From Syngnathus acus (Eukaryota; Chordata; Actinopteri; Syngnathiformes; Syngnathidae): DNA of 64,000 nucleotides. The position numbers and the translations under genes are program-made. Below are positions 38,456 through 51,920 of the stretch, one piece after another (the first letter of the stretch is position 1; every line of letters begins with the position of its first letter). The stretch is taken from the NCBI RefSeq assembly GCF_901709675.1, contig NC_051106.1, forward strand, positions 10,424,001 to 10,488,000, in the 5' to 3' direction. Below the pieces are notes generated by a model. It was not told the DNA's origin. It made no database searches and saw only the letters and a program-made list of their open reading frames with translations.

Positions 38456-38620
38456 CAGGGGTCTCAAACTCCAGTCCTCGGGGGGGGCATTCCGACATGT
38501 TTTCCAAGTTTCCCTCGTTAAACACACCCGATTCAATGATCAGGCTCCTGCAGAACGTGAGGATGAACTGATCATTTGAATCAGGTGTGTTTCACGAGGG
38601 AAACTTGGAAAACATGTAGG
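38456..38620. mobile_element. hAT-type foldback MITE, copy A (right end truncated)
   Basis: Begins CAGGGGTCTCAAACTCCAGT and continues through a G run, then cattccgacatgttttcc. The downstream half, from about 38575, is the inverted complement of the left arm, ending aacttggaaaacatgtagg. The final ~35 bp including the terminal CCCCTG are missing, so the right end is lost. It shares its internal core (atcaggctcctgcagaacg and onward) with copy B at 49245-49409. Non-coding. Confidence 0.8.
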
Positions 38621-41600
38621 GTTAGCGACAGCTAGAGATATCGAAATGGTGAGGCTGATCAACAGATGGTGGACGAAGGGTCTATGTAATACATACGTAA
38701 AATAACACGATGCAATATTTGCAAAAGGATTAAAGAATCAGCTCGAGCAGCTTCACCGAGCCAATGCACATATAGCAGAAATACAATCCCACCACAAAAC
38801 TTGCATACACATTTATAGTTAATAAATCCTTTGAGAATGGTGGGAAATTTCCTGCAGCACACCTGATGACCTCACAAAAATGAGAATGTGTTGCACTGGA
38901 CAGCTCCGACACGCTTTGGTTAAGTAGGACGCGGGAGGTACAGCTGACATGGTATCAGAGCTTTTTGATGGAACAGAACACATTGTACTGCGCAGAGCAG
39001 ACGCATATGTTGCTGAGCGCAGGAAAACAGGTCAATGGCATTTGTCATTTACGCCTGTCAATGTTTTAGTCACGTGGGGGGAAAAAAATACTGCATGCAT
39101 TGGAATGGTTATGTTGTGTGTGTGTGTGTTTGTTTGCGTATGTGCTCATTATGTCTAATTCCTGTCCACAAAGTGGCAGTTCCAAGGAGCCGTTGAAAGC
39201 AGTCACGCTCCCGTAGCTGTGCTTACTTTGTAAACACGGACAGAAATGATCAATGTTCTGTGAATAATTAGAGAGCGGCTCAGGCCAACAAAATGTGTGG
39301 TGGATATATTAGAACATCAATACTGTGAGTTAATTGCACGCAATCCATCAAACATTGTTAAAACATTTTGTGTTCTCCTTTTTTAGGGGAAAAAATTCAT
39401 CCAGATCTAGTTTGTCAAACTAAATGCAAATGAGTGTGGGGAAAGTAGTTTGACAATTTAGTTGCTAATTTGATTTGACACAAATCTGTTTGCTATTGGC
39501 ACAAATTGGCTGCTTGTGTGTTTGATCCTTCAATTTGAATGTGAATGGTGTGTTCATGGGGGAAAGGGGAAAAAAAAGACAACATTGCCTAGTCTTGGGA
39601 TCACAATGTAATTAGAAATACCTTTGTGGTACTGGATTGTATGAAGAAACATGTTTATCATTTGAATTGTCTAAATCTATCTGATGACAGTGCAAGTTAA
39701 AAGAAATCAAATATGTCTCAGCAGAGCAAGGAGAGGCAAAGTCCGTTTAGAGTGATCTCACAGCCTTTCTTTTTAAACCATCTGTTAATCCCCCAAGGGT
39801 GAGGGGATGGGGCGGGCAGAGGGCTTCACACAAGTGCCTAACACTGTTATTCAGCTTTCTGTTATTCCTCGACTTATTTTGAGGTGCTGCAATTTATCTG
39901 CTTAGTGAACCTGTAAAGTGCATTCAGCTTGACATATCACCAAAATGCAGCTGAACGGATTTAACTGTCTGGAACAAATAACGGTATTATGACGAGTGGA
40001 TTGCGTTTACACGTGTTCACAGCACCTTTTTCATGAAATCTAAGTTGGCATTAAACTCAAATAGGACTTAGCACCAAATGTAGATGAATGAAATGGCATT
40101 TTACGACCAGAAACGACACCAACGTAGACTCGGTAAGCCAAAATAATGACACGCGTAGTGGACGTTCTCTCCACACATTTCCAGGCTTCGGTAATGTTTT
40201 TTTGAAAATCCAGATTGGCATTTGGCAATAATTAACATTGTAAATGACAACAGATACTTCCATGGAAATCATCAGATTGAAAAAAGAGGTTTGTAGGCTT
40301 CGAAGCTGTTTCCTCTGTATCTCTATTTGTATCCAAGGCTTTCTCCCTCCACTTCCTAACGTACATGTGTATTCATATTAGGGCTGATTTCTGTTGTTGT
40401 TGTTGTTGCTCCTCACGTGATCAAATTCTACAAGGTGGGTGGCCTTTGCCACTTTGGATTTTGTCCAAGCCTGGCGTGTGTTCGGCTAAGCAACAATTAA
40501 AAAGTCTGCGTTGATCAAATATCCAGCCACTCAGCTCTGCCTTTCGCATCTCATCTCATTTGCCTGCATACAGTTAATAGAAGAGACAGCTCAGCAGCAT
40601 GGGGCGGGCAATCTTTCTCATCACTACAATTTGACATGGCCTCAGGGGGCTGTGTCCAATAACCGGACACAGCCACTTTACCTCTGAGCCGTGCTGGGCC
40701 GGCCCGTGTCCAGGGGATCCGAATTGACTTTTTTTCCATCCGCAGCTTGTAACTGTCATCAATGATGAATGAAGTTCATCTTCTCAGAGTGCCAAATGCT
40801 TCACACTTGTGTTGCGTTGCTGCGAGTGATAGCAAGACAAACTGCATTTAGCTTCAAGATGGAAGTCACTATGTGTTAGACAAAATCAAATGGGCAGCCT
40901 CCACAATAACCCTGCTTCATTTCAAAATGATTTCATGTCGTGAAAATAACTCCTCAGTACACTATACTCATCGATTGACTTTTTCTTTTCCCCCTCGCTC
41001 GACTGAATTGTCATTGCTATGCTACCAATTCCCACTAAGTGCCATTTTTTTAACCATAGACTGAGCTCATCTTGTAATGAGCAAATCGGCGTCCTAATGA
41101 AAATATTCATCTCCTTTTAGTGTCAACACTAGCGCTCTTCTGACTCATTGTTTGCATCTTTGATTGGATCAGCATCTTGGCACATTGTCATTTGAATGGA
41201 AGCTGCCACAGAGGCGTCAGTTCTCGCGGCAGCATGGAAAATGTCAACATTTATAATCGGTGAGGAATCGGGACACGAGCAACAACACTTCCGTACAAGT
41301 TCATTTGTCAGTGTTCTAAAACTTAACAGCCGACGATGAAGGCAAACATTGCGAACGGGTGGGCGGGTTCATCGACGCAGACGTCTTCTTGCTTGGCTAA
41401 GAGATTGTTGAATCGCTTGCGCTGATCCATCATCAACCCGGCTGACTTCCCTAAACTGGTTGCCAACCAATGATAATGCAACACGGGAAGGACATGTCAA
41501 CGACAGTATCCATCTTCAATTAAGTTACCTCGCATATTTTGTTGCTAGGCGACCAGTTTAAAAAAAAGTGCAAAACGCAAAGTCAGCACCACTAAAATGA

Positions 41601-41789
41601 ATAAACAATGGCCTCTCGAGATGTCATGGCCCCCTACATTTTTCTGAATCTTTTTTTATTTTTCACTCAGCTTTGATGCATTAGTGTTCGAGGTTCCAGT
41701 GTACTTTTCTTCAAATATTTCTCTTTGATCTAAATGCATGCGAGAAAGGCGGCTTTGGCAGTTTCTCCAGTCAAGCGCACTTAAACCGG

Positions 41790-41820
<31 letters not shown>

Positions 41821-44123
41821 ACAGACAGGCAAGCCTATGAGGATTCTCCATCTCACCAGTGTGCCTCTCATCTTGTATCGTATTATTGTACGAGTATTAT
41901 GAGCTTAAGGGCACACCGGGATATCAGCTTTTACTCCTCGGCTAGACTGCGATAAATGCTTAGGGTCACGGTTCAAGTCCTGCTGCGGACAATTGCAACG
42001 AGGAGACAATCTAGTCATTCACCTAGTTTGGAAGGGAATGCCGCATTTTCCCAACGTTTGCCTTTCAAACCAGAGAAAATGCTCTCGATTGCGATGTTTA
42101 CATAGCTGCAGACAGGAGAGTGAGATCAAGCCAAAAAAGTGTATCGTACAAACAGAACAATGGAATGTAGTTCCGTATGACTCGTACGCAATCGTTTGGG
42201 GAAGTCAAAAGTCCTCTTCTCCTTTGACTTTTGATTGTTGCTTGAGTTGAGTTGAGTTTGGCTGCAGCTGTGCAGCTGGTGTTTACTGCGCTTCCCACAG
42301 AGATGTCATTATGCTTTATATACAGTCCATGTGTTCATTCAGCAGGTGCAGGGCTTGTTTGCAATTCTCTTTTATAGCCGCTAAATGCTGGAACGTCACA
42401 GCGGTGAACCGTGCCTCCTTGAAAATCCCTCATGTTTATGCAAAAAATCTATGGAAAAGGCTTCCCAACAGACTCTGGCTTTTCTTACTTCCTTGCAGTG
42501 GTGTGCAATGTAAGTCAAGAGAATGACAACTGTGACTACACAATGATATCCGGTCTGTCCCCAAACTCTGTCGGTTTATACGTATATTCAATTTTCGATT
42601 GTACAGCTATACAATGGATGGGTGATTTTCAGTCCATAAAGTATTTAAGACAAACATACTACACAGATAAACACACATCCCCCTGCTTACTGACCCGTTT
42701 GAATAATTCAGAAAAGGGACTTAGCGCCTCGCCTGCCTGGCAGTGGTGTCTATCTACGGACTCAGCCAACCATCATGGACATCAACATACAGCACGTGCT
42801 GACATCAGCAAAAGTAGTTTTGTAACACCTTTCCATGGCTGACTTAAAAGAGAAAAGAATTGCGTAGCCTCCCGGCAGCTAAAGTGCCTTTTTTTTCTTT
42901 CTCCCCCCGTAAGTCACCAAGATAGGCAAACACAAAGTGGTTCATGCAAGTGCCAATATTCAGTTTAGTTGAGTGTCTGGATTGACGACATAGTATTAAA
43001 GGAAGCTTTTTCATTGAAAAGATTGCGGCACAAACATAGCGCCTGTATTTCATTGACTGAAAGGGGCGCAAAAATGAAAGCGTCACAAAGAAGCTGCAAG
43101 TGAAGGTGGCATGCGCTTTCACACCTTCATATTTCTTCAAACCATGATGGATGATATTGCAGTGACGTTTTCAGCTGCTCCCTTCCTTCCACAGCAAGAA
43201 TATGTCTGTGGACATTGCCCATGCTGGGAGCTCACTCAATAATAAAGTAGCTGTGACTGATGAAGCAGAATTCCGGCAATTTGGACAAGCGTCACATGCT
43301 TCATGTTAAACAACAGAAGATTGCGTTCCGTTCCTTCTTTCATGTGAGCCTCCTCCAAAGATTCTCTTTGTAGGGGGGAAGAAAAAAAAAAACCCCGATT
43401 CACTTCCATCGACATGTCACGCAATCAAACAAAATAATATTTACACTCTTCCTGAATTCACGCTCATTTGCACAGACAGCAAGGAAGCTACACCAAAGAA
43501 GAGTTAGTGTGATTGGATCAGAATGTTCTGTTTCTATGATATGTATCATGGTGTGAAAAGCGATTCGATAGAGGAGAGTAATGGCAAGCTTTGTTTCCAT
43601 GGAGACGAGCCCTTTCGTACCACCTGAACCATCATGGCTTGTACTTTTCGCCGCCCCACCATCACCGTCAAATCCTTGCAAGGAAAGGTGTCAAAGTAGC
43701 CAAGGTGTCCTGTACATGCTGAGCCGCTTACAGAGACTGAAAGTGTCCAAACCAACGGGGTTGTTGCAGAACTACAGTACCGTAATGTAGGATGTGGTTT
43801 GCACACTCAAAGATAAAAACTTGGAAACTCAAAATAGCAAAACAAAGGCGGAGTTGGAGTGCGCTTTGCACGAACATAGCGGCCCTGGAGACTCTCCAAT
43901 TCACTTGCTCTTTACGGCGAGGCATATTTTATTCAGCAACTCCACAAAATAGCTCATGCGACATCAGGGCTTTTATTTCGGGCTCATTGTCCAGAAAGCT
44001 TCGTCACTAAAGTGCATTTTCCTACTGTAGTATTTCAACGCCAACCCCAAAATAAAATAATAATAAGGGCATACAATATTGAGCAAACGCATCCTTCTGA
44101 CGTTGTAACAATAATACGTCAAA
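38621..44123. other. Noncoding stretch, no exon recognised
   Basis: Unique AT-rich sequence. It holds a (GGCA)n at about 41788-41830 and a fragment at about 41452-41490 (ctaaactggttgccaaccaat) matching the middle of the teleost SINE-like repeat in reverse orientation. No coding exon is recognised. Confidence 0.5.
41788..41830. repeat. (GGCA)n tetranucleotide repeat
   Basis: About ten GGCA units passing into GACA units at the right edge. Confidence 0.9.
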
Positions 44124-44262
44124 CCATCCATCCATCCATCCATCCATCCATCCATCCATCCATCCATCCTCTGTACTGCTTAGGGGTGTGTGCGCGCGCG
44201 CGCTGCTTTGGGCAAGAGGCAAGGTACACCCTGAACTGCTTTCAAGCTGAGTGCAGGGCATA
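44124..44262 (-). mobile_element. 3' end of teleost SINE-like repeat with (GGAT)n tail
   Basis: Read on the minus strand, this ends in a (GGAT)n tail (the CCAT run 44124-44169 on +). Next to the tail is a block complementary to ctctgtactgcttagg. Further in, the + strand reads ggtacaccctgaactgctt, matching the region of the common teleost repeat usually seen as gtacaccctggactggt near gccaatcgcagggca. A CG dinucleotide run (about 44191-44201) interrupts it. The element is 5'-truncated. Confidence 0.62.
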
Positions 44263-46562
44263 ATAAATGGAAGTTCTGTCTTTAAGAAGTCATGTGATTG
44301 ATCTCAATTAAAAATACCATGATTATATTTTTGCACCAAAAAAAATGGCTCAATGTCACACGACTTGAAATGCGCACATGTCCGTCATTTGGAAAGCTCA
44401 TACAGTAAACAGGCCTCCCTCACTGCAACGATGTAGAGCAACACAACACAGCAATTCTCTCAAAGTGCTGTTCCAATAAAAAGGAAGCAAACAATCATGG
44501 CAATTCCGCAGTCTGACTGACCTCGGATACATTTGCAAAATGAGATTGAATGTTTAGTATGGAGCAAAACAAAAGTTCTTGCCATTAGCATTCTCAATAT
44601 TGTATAAAATGGCATGAAAAGAATCAGTTATCTTGGCGGCGTTAGTTAACCTTCTCTCTCTGTCTCTGTCTCTCTCTGTCTCTCTCTCTGTCTCTCTGTC
44701 TCTCTGTCTCTCTCTCTCTGTCTCTCTCTCGCACCAGTTTCAATTCTTTTTTGCACTTCCAAAGATTGTCCCAATCAATGATGTAATCTCTCCGCGGCTT
44801 CTTCACTTGTTCCTTTGCTTCCATGTTGACCCCTTAAATCCCATGTGGCTCAGCTTCCTAAATCCTTGGCCTCATTCATTTGTCTTTAGCTTTGTTTTTT
44901 GAGCCATCCTTCCCTTCGGCCTGCTGGCTCAGCGAGTATAGTGGCATTCTTTGTTTCAACCCTGTCCTCTATGCTTTGAAGGAGGAAAGCTGAAAAGGGA
45001 GAGGGGACAGGCACGGCAAACGGCCAAGTGGGAAAATGGAAGCAGAGGATGAAGATGCTTGTGCAAATCAAATGGCAGAGGGAAAGATGGATGGATGGAT
45101 GCAAGAATGGATGTGTTGAAAACAATGGCCGACAACTGCCATTTTTTCCCCTTCCTTTTTTGAAGACGAGGTGAATCGCGTTAAGCCAACGGCCAAGAGC
45201 GTTTTACTTGACACAATCTGCTCCATGTTTTGTGCGGGTGGGCCTGCTCTCAACTTCCTCTTGCTCATTGATGAACAGTTGCTGCACTTTAGTTTTCAGC
45301 TCGGAGCCAAGCAAGCAATCAAGCAACGCTCGAAAATCCTTCCGTGCCAAAGCCAAGCGAGCAATAAAGATGCTGGCAATAGAAAAGCTTTTCATTCACT
45401 GCATGCGTCTAACTTGTCTGTTTTTCTTTTTTCTTTTTTAGTCAAGCAAAACGGGAGTTTCTTCCTACCAGTAACCTCATCAATGGCAATCTACTGTAAC
45501 ATGTGAATTCTGAAGCACATTATCCACTTCTACATCTGTCAAGGTAAGGATGATGTTTTTTTCTTCAATTGCTTCGCCTTAAGTTGGTACATTTGGGGAT
45601 ACAAACATGCAGTCAAAGCCACTGCAACGATAGCGGACATGGTATTTTAGTCAATAGCTGTCACTTCTGCTTCGGTCACATCGATGAAGGAAGCGTTCTG
45701 CTTGCTTTGTGATTCTTCATCTTAAGGAAATTGGGGCATCTCCCTCAACACCTTCGTGTTGCTTTGGACTCTTATGTACAAATGGTGCATATGCACTTTT
45801 CCGTTCATAGGTTGGGATGTATCGAAAGTGAAATGACCGTGGAAATGTGCTGTGCTCCGTACGCTTACTTTTCTTTTTTTTTTGGAGCTCCTGGCTCGTT
45901 AAAAAAAAAAAGCCCCAGCACACTACAAAGAAGAGCTCGGTGGTCCCAGCACATCATTTTTATTCACAAGTAAAATGCATGTATCACACACACACACCAA
46001 TATAGGCCCATTAAGAGAGAGATGATCAAAAATGGTATTGCAGTATCTTCCAGTTTTACGAAGAACGGAGGACTGCTTGCATTGTCAATTAGCATGGAAA
46101 TGAGAATGACCCAATTTGGCACTTATACCTCAGTGGGGATGTACCATTGTAACAGAGGTGGCCCAATTTGGATTTGACACTGAATCCCGGCTGTTTAATC
46201 AGTCACGGCTATGGAAATGAAGCTCTTGCAATTTTACTAAGAATAAATCCAATTCATGCTTAGTTTGTTTCACTTCATTGAATATTGTTACGTCTGCTAT
46301 CTTTTCTCAGATGGCATAAATGATTGTTGTACGGTGCCCAATTGCTCTCCCCTGCGGCTGGCTGCTCTTTCCTTTCCAAATTCTGCTTTTATTTTCCTCT
46401 CCAGCTGGTTGTTACAATCAACCTCAGTACATCCATCCCCTGGGGATAGAGTTGACAACTGAAAGAAGAAAACAGTCAGGAAGAACTGGACAGTCACTTG
46501 CATATTCAATCGAAAGACTTATCTTTCAGAATCAGAAATCAGACTTCCTCAATGAGAGTGGA

Positions 46563-46593
<31 letters not shown>

Positions 46594-47903
46594 GTAGGAT
46601 TTCAAAGCACATAATGCCCTTATCATCACACATACGTTCATCTTTGTAATTTACCAAAGCATCACTCATAGATGTAGATGTAGGTCTGCAACACATTGTT
46701 GGGAAAGAGGGCCTCAAGCAGACACACGCACACGCACACGCACACACACGTACACACACACACACAGACACACGTACACACACACACGTACACACACAGT
46801 TGAACTCTTAGTGCTACCGTTCTGGCTGCACAACTTGTATTTTGTTAGCAGCTTTACGATTTTACTGACGTACACTGACTGGGCCGTCAAATTCCCATCT
46901 TTGGATTGATTTCTATTTTAGCCTTGGAACAGTGGAGTTTGAAAGTTTGTGTTTATCAACAGCATAATCTACTTTGTATTTATTGAACAGTGCAAGCTCA
47001 GCAACAGAATTACAAAAGAGTCATTTTACTATTTTGATTCTAGCGTAGCCACTTGATTGTCTGGGTTGTTCATTGCCCCGTTGGGAGGTGAAAGTTAGCC
47101 GCAGTCTGAAGACATGACGGCTATGGACGTGCTTTTCATCCAGGATGTCTACATGTGATTTTTTTTTTTTCTCTTTAGTTATACAGAATGATACTGTATA
47201 TACATTATTTATCCCAAATGATATATATTTAATGATACTGCATTTGCAAAAACATCATTATGGGGTGTTTGAAGGGGAAAAACAACTGCAATCTTTTTTG
47301 TAATGAGGCTGTAATATAAAACGTGGAAAAGCGCTTTCCGGATGCAGCAAATGTGTGCAAGACCTTTTGGTTGACGTAGTCCATCCTTCATGGCCTGCCA
47401 GTCAAAGTGTCTTGTGAACGAGCTGACGTGACAACACGGCTGAAATTGCTTGTTTACTCTTCTTGCTTGTTTTTAGCTAATCGTCTTGCTTCGAGGGATT
47501 CCGACACAAATGAAGAGAGATCAAACAACAGATTGTCTTTTATCTTTTTAATGAAAATCAAAAAGTGCCAGCCAGCCGCACTATTCCGAGTTCACTCGAA
47601 GGCTGACGAGGTTGATGAGGGAACTCAATGTGACAACCTTGCACGTGAAATGCGTCTTTTATCATTGCATTGTGGCTGAAAATGGGAACTTACATAGACA
47701 ACAGAAAGCTGTGTGCACTTCCATGAGTTCGATGGTCACCGTGCGATTTCACAGCTTGATGATGTGAATTTGGAGAAAAACACCATCAGAATGTCCATTT
47801 AGAAACCAATGATTTAAGGGTAGCGCGTACATAATTGTGTCAAGGTAATTATGAAACTATTATATACATTACAGTCAATAAGGACATCCAATTTTGTCTG
47901 CTT
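44263..47903. other. Noncoding stretch, no exon recognised
   Basis: Contains a degenerate TCTC/TCTG block (about 44652-44730), GGAT units (about 45087-45115), (GA)n at 46567-46593 and a CA/CG block at about 46721-46797. Otherwise unique AT-rich sequence without a supported exon. Confidence 0.5.
46567..46593. repeat. (GA)n microsatellite
   Basis: About 27 bp of perfect GA units. Confidence 0.9.
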
Positions 47904-48018
47904 TCTCTCCGAGGCCAAAGAGGATGATAGGTCTGGTTAATACTTGCACGAGAGAGCGACTGGGTTGCCCTGATCTTAACAGGGAGCCGAGCCAGCCCAA
48001 TACAGTGCTGCTGCTTCC
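47904..48018 (+). pseudogene. 5S-rRNA-like relic (5S pseudogene or SINE3-type fragment)
   Basis: The stretch gtctggttaatacttg then gagagagcgactggg aligns with the 3' half of vertebrate 5S rRNA (CTGGTTAGTACTTGGATGGG then AGACCGCCTGGG), with about 28 of 34 positions matching. To its left, ctctccgaggccaaagagg fits the region of 5S box A in order. To its right, after about 36 extra bases, aatacagtgctgctgctt resembles the 5S end aataccaggtgctgtaagctt. The order is preserved but the internal promoter boxes are degraded and an insertion splits the 3' part. It may come from a 5S-derived SINE. No 5' third of 5S is recognisable. Confidence 0.5.
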
Positions 48019-48757
48019 AATCCCGGATAAATACGGAAGGGATCTGTCCAAAACCCAGACCCAAATGGCAACCCAGAATTGGGAAAAGAGCTGAAAGAAG
48101 CGAGAAACACTCAATTATTCATTGTTTTTAGCTAATCGTCAATTATTCATTTAAAAAGAAAACCAAAAAACATATCGGTTTTTACAAAAAGTGAATGGGC
48201 TCTTGTGGGAGGACAAGCTCCTGTTAAATTTACCAGCATCATGAAGGAATATTGGCAATTCATCAGCCAACAAATTCATACTACCACCGACGGGGAAATT
48301 CCATCAAAGTCAAACATCTCTTTTACATCTATCCTGCTTGCTTTGATGAATGGTCAGGAGGTTTGGACGGACGGATGGATGGAAAAGAAAGATGAATGAA
48401 CCGTGAAGTTGCAAATGGATGGCTGGTAGGTCAGCCAAAATATGTGATGTGCAAGTAATGCTGTGTCTGACCTTTCCATCACCCTCTTGTAACAAATTCC
48501 AGTCAAAGCAAATGTCTAGTTATGTTGTCAATTTCATGTATTTCCTCTTGACCACATCTCGTTTGGAAAAACATGTTTTTTTCAATTTATTAAAGCCCTT
48601 TTGGGTCTGTTATTGATTCGGCAATATTCCGTTTGGTTCTTTCCAAAATGTCCATGTGACCAATTTTCTCATCTCCAGTTGGCTGTCATCTATGACCTCC
48701 CCTTTACCTCTCACTTGCTTGACTTTACGTGCTAATGTGTTTTAGTCTGCACACACA

Positions 48758-49032
<275 letters not shown>

Positions 49033-49244
49033 ACTTTTAGCACACGGTCTGGATCTTTCAGGGCAGTTTGGCTGTTGAGACCAGCAAGCTGGCTCACTCA
49101 TCTTGCATTTTGCCACTTCTTTGCGTCTGTTGCAGTGGGAGGGACAAGAGGTAAGAAGAAGAGTGAGGCACAGATGACAAGACAACTTAGTTGGGATATC
49201 TTTGCTTCATAGCAAGCATGGCTAAAGATCAGATTGTCTTAAAC

Positions 49245-49409
49245 CAGGGGTCTGGAACTCCAGTCCTCGGGGGGGGGGGGATTCAATGATCAGGCTCCTG
49301 CAGAACGTGAGGATGAACTGATCATTTGAATCAGGTGTATTTCACGAGGGAAACTTGTAAAACATGTAGGAATGCGGCCCCCCCCGAGGACTGGAGTTTG
49401 AGACCCCTG
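49245..49409. mobile_element. hAT-type MITE, copy B, with 8-bp target-site duplication
   Basis: Starts CAGGGGTCTGGAACTCC and ends GGAGTTTGAGACCCCTG. The ends are near-perfect inverted repeats, and the element is flanked by the 8-bp direct repeat TCTTAAAC (49237-49244 and 49410-49417). CAGGGG termini plus 8-bp target duplications are the hallmark of hAT superfamily elements. It is 165 bp and non-coding, so it depends on a transposase elsewhere. Compared with copy A it lacks about 45 bp just inside the left end, between the G run and attcaatgatc, but keeps the right end that copy A lost. Confidence 0.9.
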
Positions 49410-49417
49410 TCTTAAAC

Positions 49418-50738
49418 GGACAGATGGTGTTGGTCATTCATATGTGAAATAGCATATATTGATTTCATGCATTGGTCTAACTGAGATGAGCATGGGCGCA
49501 GAGAAGCCTGCGGTGCTTCTGGCCTTTGCTTTTGCATGCTGGAGTTCTCACATGCCTCCATTAGTAGCTGTAACTGACCATTTTCTTTTTACACTTAGTG
49601 TTCTTGAGCCCACATATACCCAATCATGACCTCACCTTTTTCGAATTGCAAACGTTCCAAATGTGTATTTTTGAGCATTCCTCACCTTTCACAGTCTTTA
49701 CTTGGCCTTGTCCCGCCTTTCTTGGGATGTATTGCAGGCACAATATTCCAAATGAGAAAATATTTGCGAAAACCTCACTAATATTGGGGTTTCTGATTGC
49801 AATAACAAGGTGACCTAAATCCGCATTTGAAAAAAGAATTGGCAGAATGTTTTTGGGGATTAGACATGCAACGCTTAGAATTTGTGCAACTCCTGCTAGA
49901 TAACTGTATATAGCTTTTACAATTCATTTGAACAAATGTGCATATAATTCCATGCAATTGTGCTTTCTGCGAGATACTATATATTTCTTCCCGATATAGT
50001 GCTGTCATTTCTTGTTTTGGTTTTTTGGTATCGTGAGTGCATGTCTTTCTCTCATCATTCCTGACTAAAAGTTGTTGGCTCTCCTCGCTATCTGGCCGTG
50101 TTGTTTTTCACACCCGAGGCATTGGCGGCAAATGAAGTGTATGAAACAAGATGTGAGGGTAGCCATACTTGTTTGCTTTACACTGAAAGGCCCACGGCAT
50201 CGGCACAACTCATGGATGAATGACGCAAATGAAAAAGGACATTCAAGTTGGAAGATGGTTTTTTTTTGTTGTTCTTTTTTTTTTTTATGGCCTTCACAAC
50301 CAGTCATGCCGTTTTAAATGACAGAAGCACCTAGACATGTCATGTAATACCATTTGATTTGAAATAACCACACTGTTATTTGCTTTTTCCACACTGCAAG
50401 GGTTTTTCTTGTGCATACAATTGTGTTTTAACCAGATAGTAGTAGGTTGACTGATGTGCCAGAGCAACTTGTATACGTACATCATATGAGCTCGCCTTCT
50501 GCCCGTTAATGTGTATCTTTACGTAATAGTGAACTCCTTCCCATCAGTGTGTTCAGCACTTTCTCCCTAACTATATGAGCTCTCCATCTGCTCCTGAGCA
50601 GGTATTTTGGTGTGTGTGTGTTTGGGGGGGCTTGATAACTATACAAACAGCTGCATGTTACTGCTGGAATGCCACTTCAAGTAAACTCCCGCTCTAAGCA
50701 GAGAGAAAAAGAGAGAGAAATGGCACAAAGGCATTCAG

Positions 50739-50772
<34 letters not shown>

Positions 50773-51920
50773 GGCACAAAGGCATTCAGGCTGATTGATG
50801 AGGAAACATATGCAACTCTATTTCTAACCTAACGTCACACTGTTTAACAGTACGTTATGTTTTTAATTATTAGCCATGTTTGGAAGACTTTTAGACATTG
50901 TTTATCTTAACCCCAAAAGAGAAGCAAATAGAAAATGTGCTTTTGTCTCAACTTTGTTCAATTCTGGATGCAGCTGCATTCTTTCCTCCAGTTGTTTGGA
51001 CCATTTTGTAGAAAGGATGTGGTCGAGGATAAAACATCAATACTTTTAGTAAATGTGAGAAGGGGATGAAAACATGTTTTTGAAAGTCACGGTGCGTTGA
51101 AAAAAGGGACTGAGTGTGATTTCCATCATCACTGATGTTATTTGACATTTAATTCAGGCTTTTATGTTTCACAAACATTTGCTGATGCGCTTTTGGAGTG
51201 AACAACTGTTATCCTGAGATTCCCCCATTTTATTTTTAATACTACCATTTGTCAGACAGCTTGTAGCCGGTCCCCTTCCTGGCCTCAAGCTAACTGGCTC
51301 TTTTACGACATCCCTTGCTCTGCACGCACGCACGCTCATCTTGGCCAGCTCCCCGATGGATGCTATCATTTTTCATGGTCTCGTCCTCCGATCAGTTACC
51401 AATCAGCGTCCTTCTTTTTCTCTCTGCCTCATCTCTTATTGAGCAGCTTGTTCCAACATTCTAGGGTTGCATCAGCCCCATCTCTCTTTTCACTTTCATG
51501 GCTCAACTTTAATTGTCTTTCTGCCTTTCAACAGATGATCAGACTTCCTGGAATAAGGACATCCTTTCAAAAAAGATCTTGCCTGGTCGTAATACTAGAA
51601 CCCTCACATTATGTTCAAATTCCTCCTCTCCCACCAGCATGATCACGTTTCCTTTTTAGATTTGCTTCATTGAAACCGATAAAAGAAACAAACATTTCCC
51701 CCAAAATGTCCTATTTAGATGGTGCTGGGATTGCTTTTTCACCTACTAAAAGTACATAACAGCCTGTGGTAATATCCTGTCATTTAGTAACTCTTGGTCA
51801 ATCATCGTCAAAAAGCAACAATTGAGATCCAACTGAACATTGCGGCAGCATATGCCATTCGTTTGGGTTTGATGTGTCAATTGACTTTTGATAGACACAC
51901 ATGAGGCTTCATGAGATGTT
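49418..51920. other. Noncoding stretch, no exon recognised
   Basis: Unique AT-rich sequence with a (GA)n block flanked by a duplicated 32-bp word (50711-50794), listed separately, and several poly-T runs (for example about 50258-50286). No coding exon recognised. Confidence 0.5.
50711..50794. repeat. Tandem duplication spanning a (GA)n tract
   Basis: The word gagaaatggcacaaaggcat continuing to tcaggctga occurs twice, at about 50714 and 50765, separated by a (GA)n tract of about 30 bp. The pattern suggests slippage or unequal exchange at the GA tract with its flank carried along. Confidence 0.85.

Noticed and set aside
41935-42010. B-box-like ggttcaagtcc suggesting a tRNA or SINE
   Set aside because: No A box, no cloverleaf and no further SINE blocks could be lined up.
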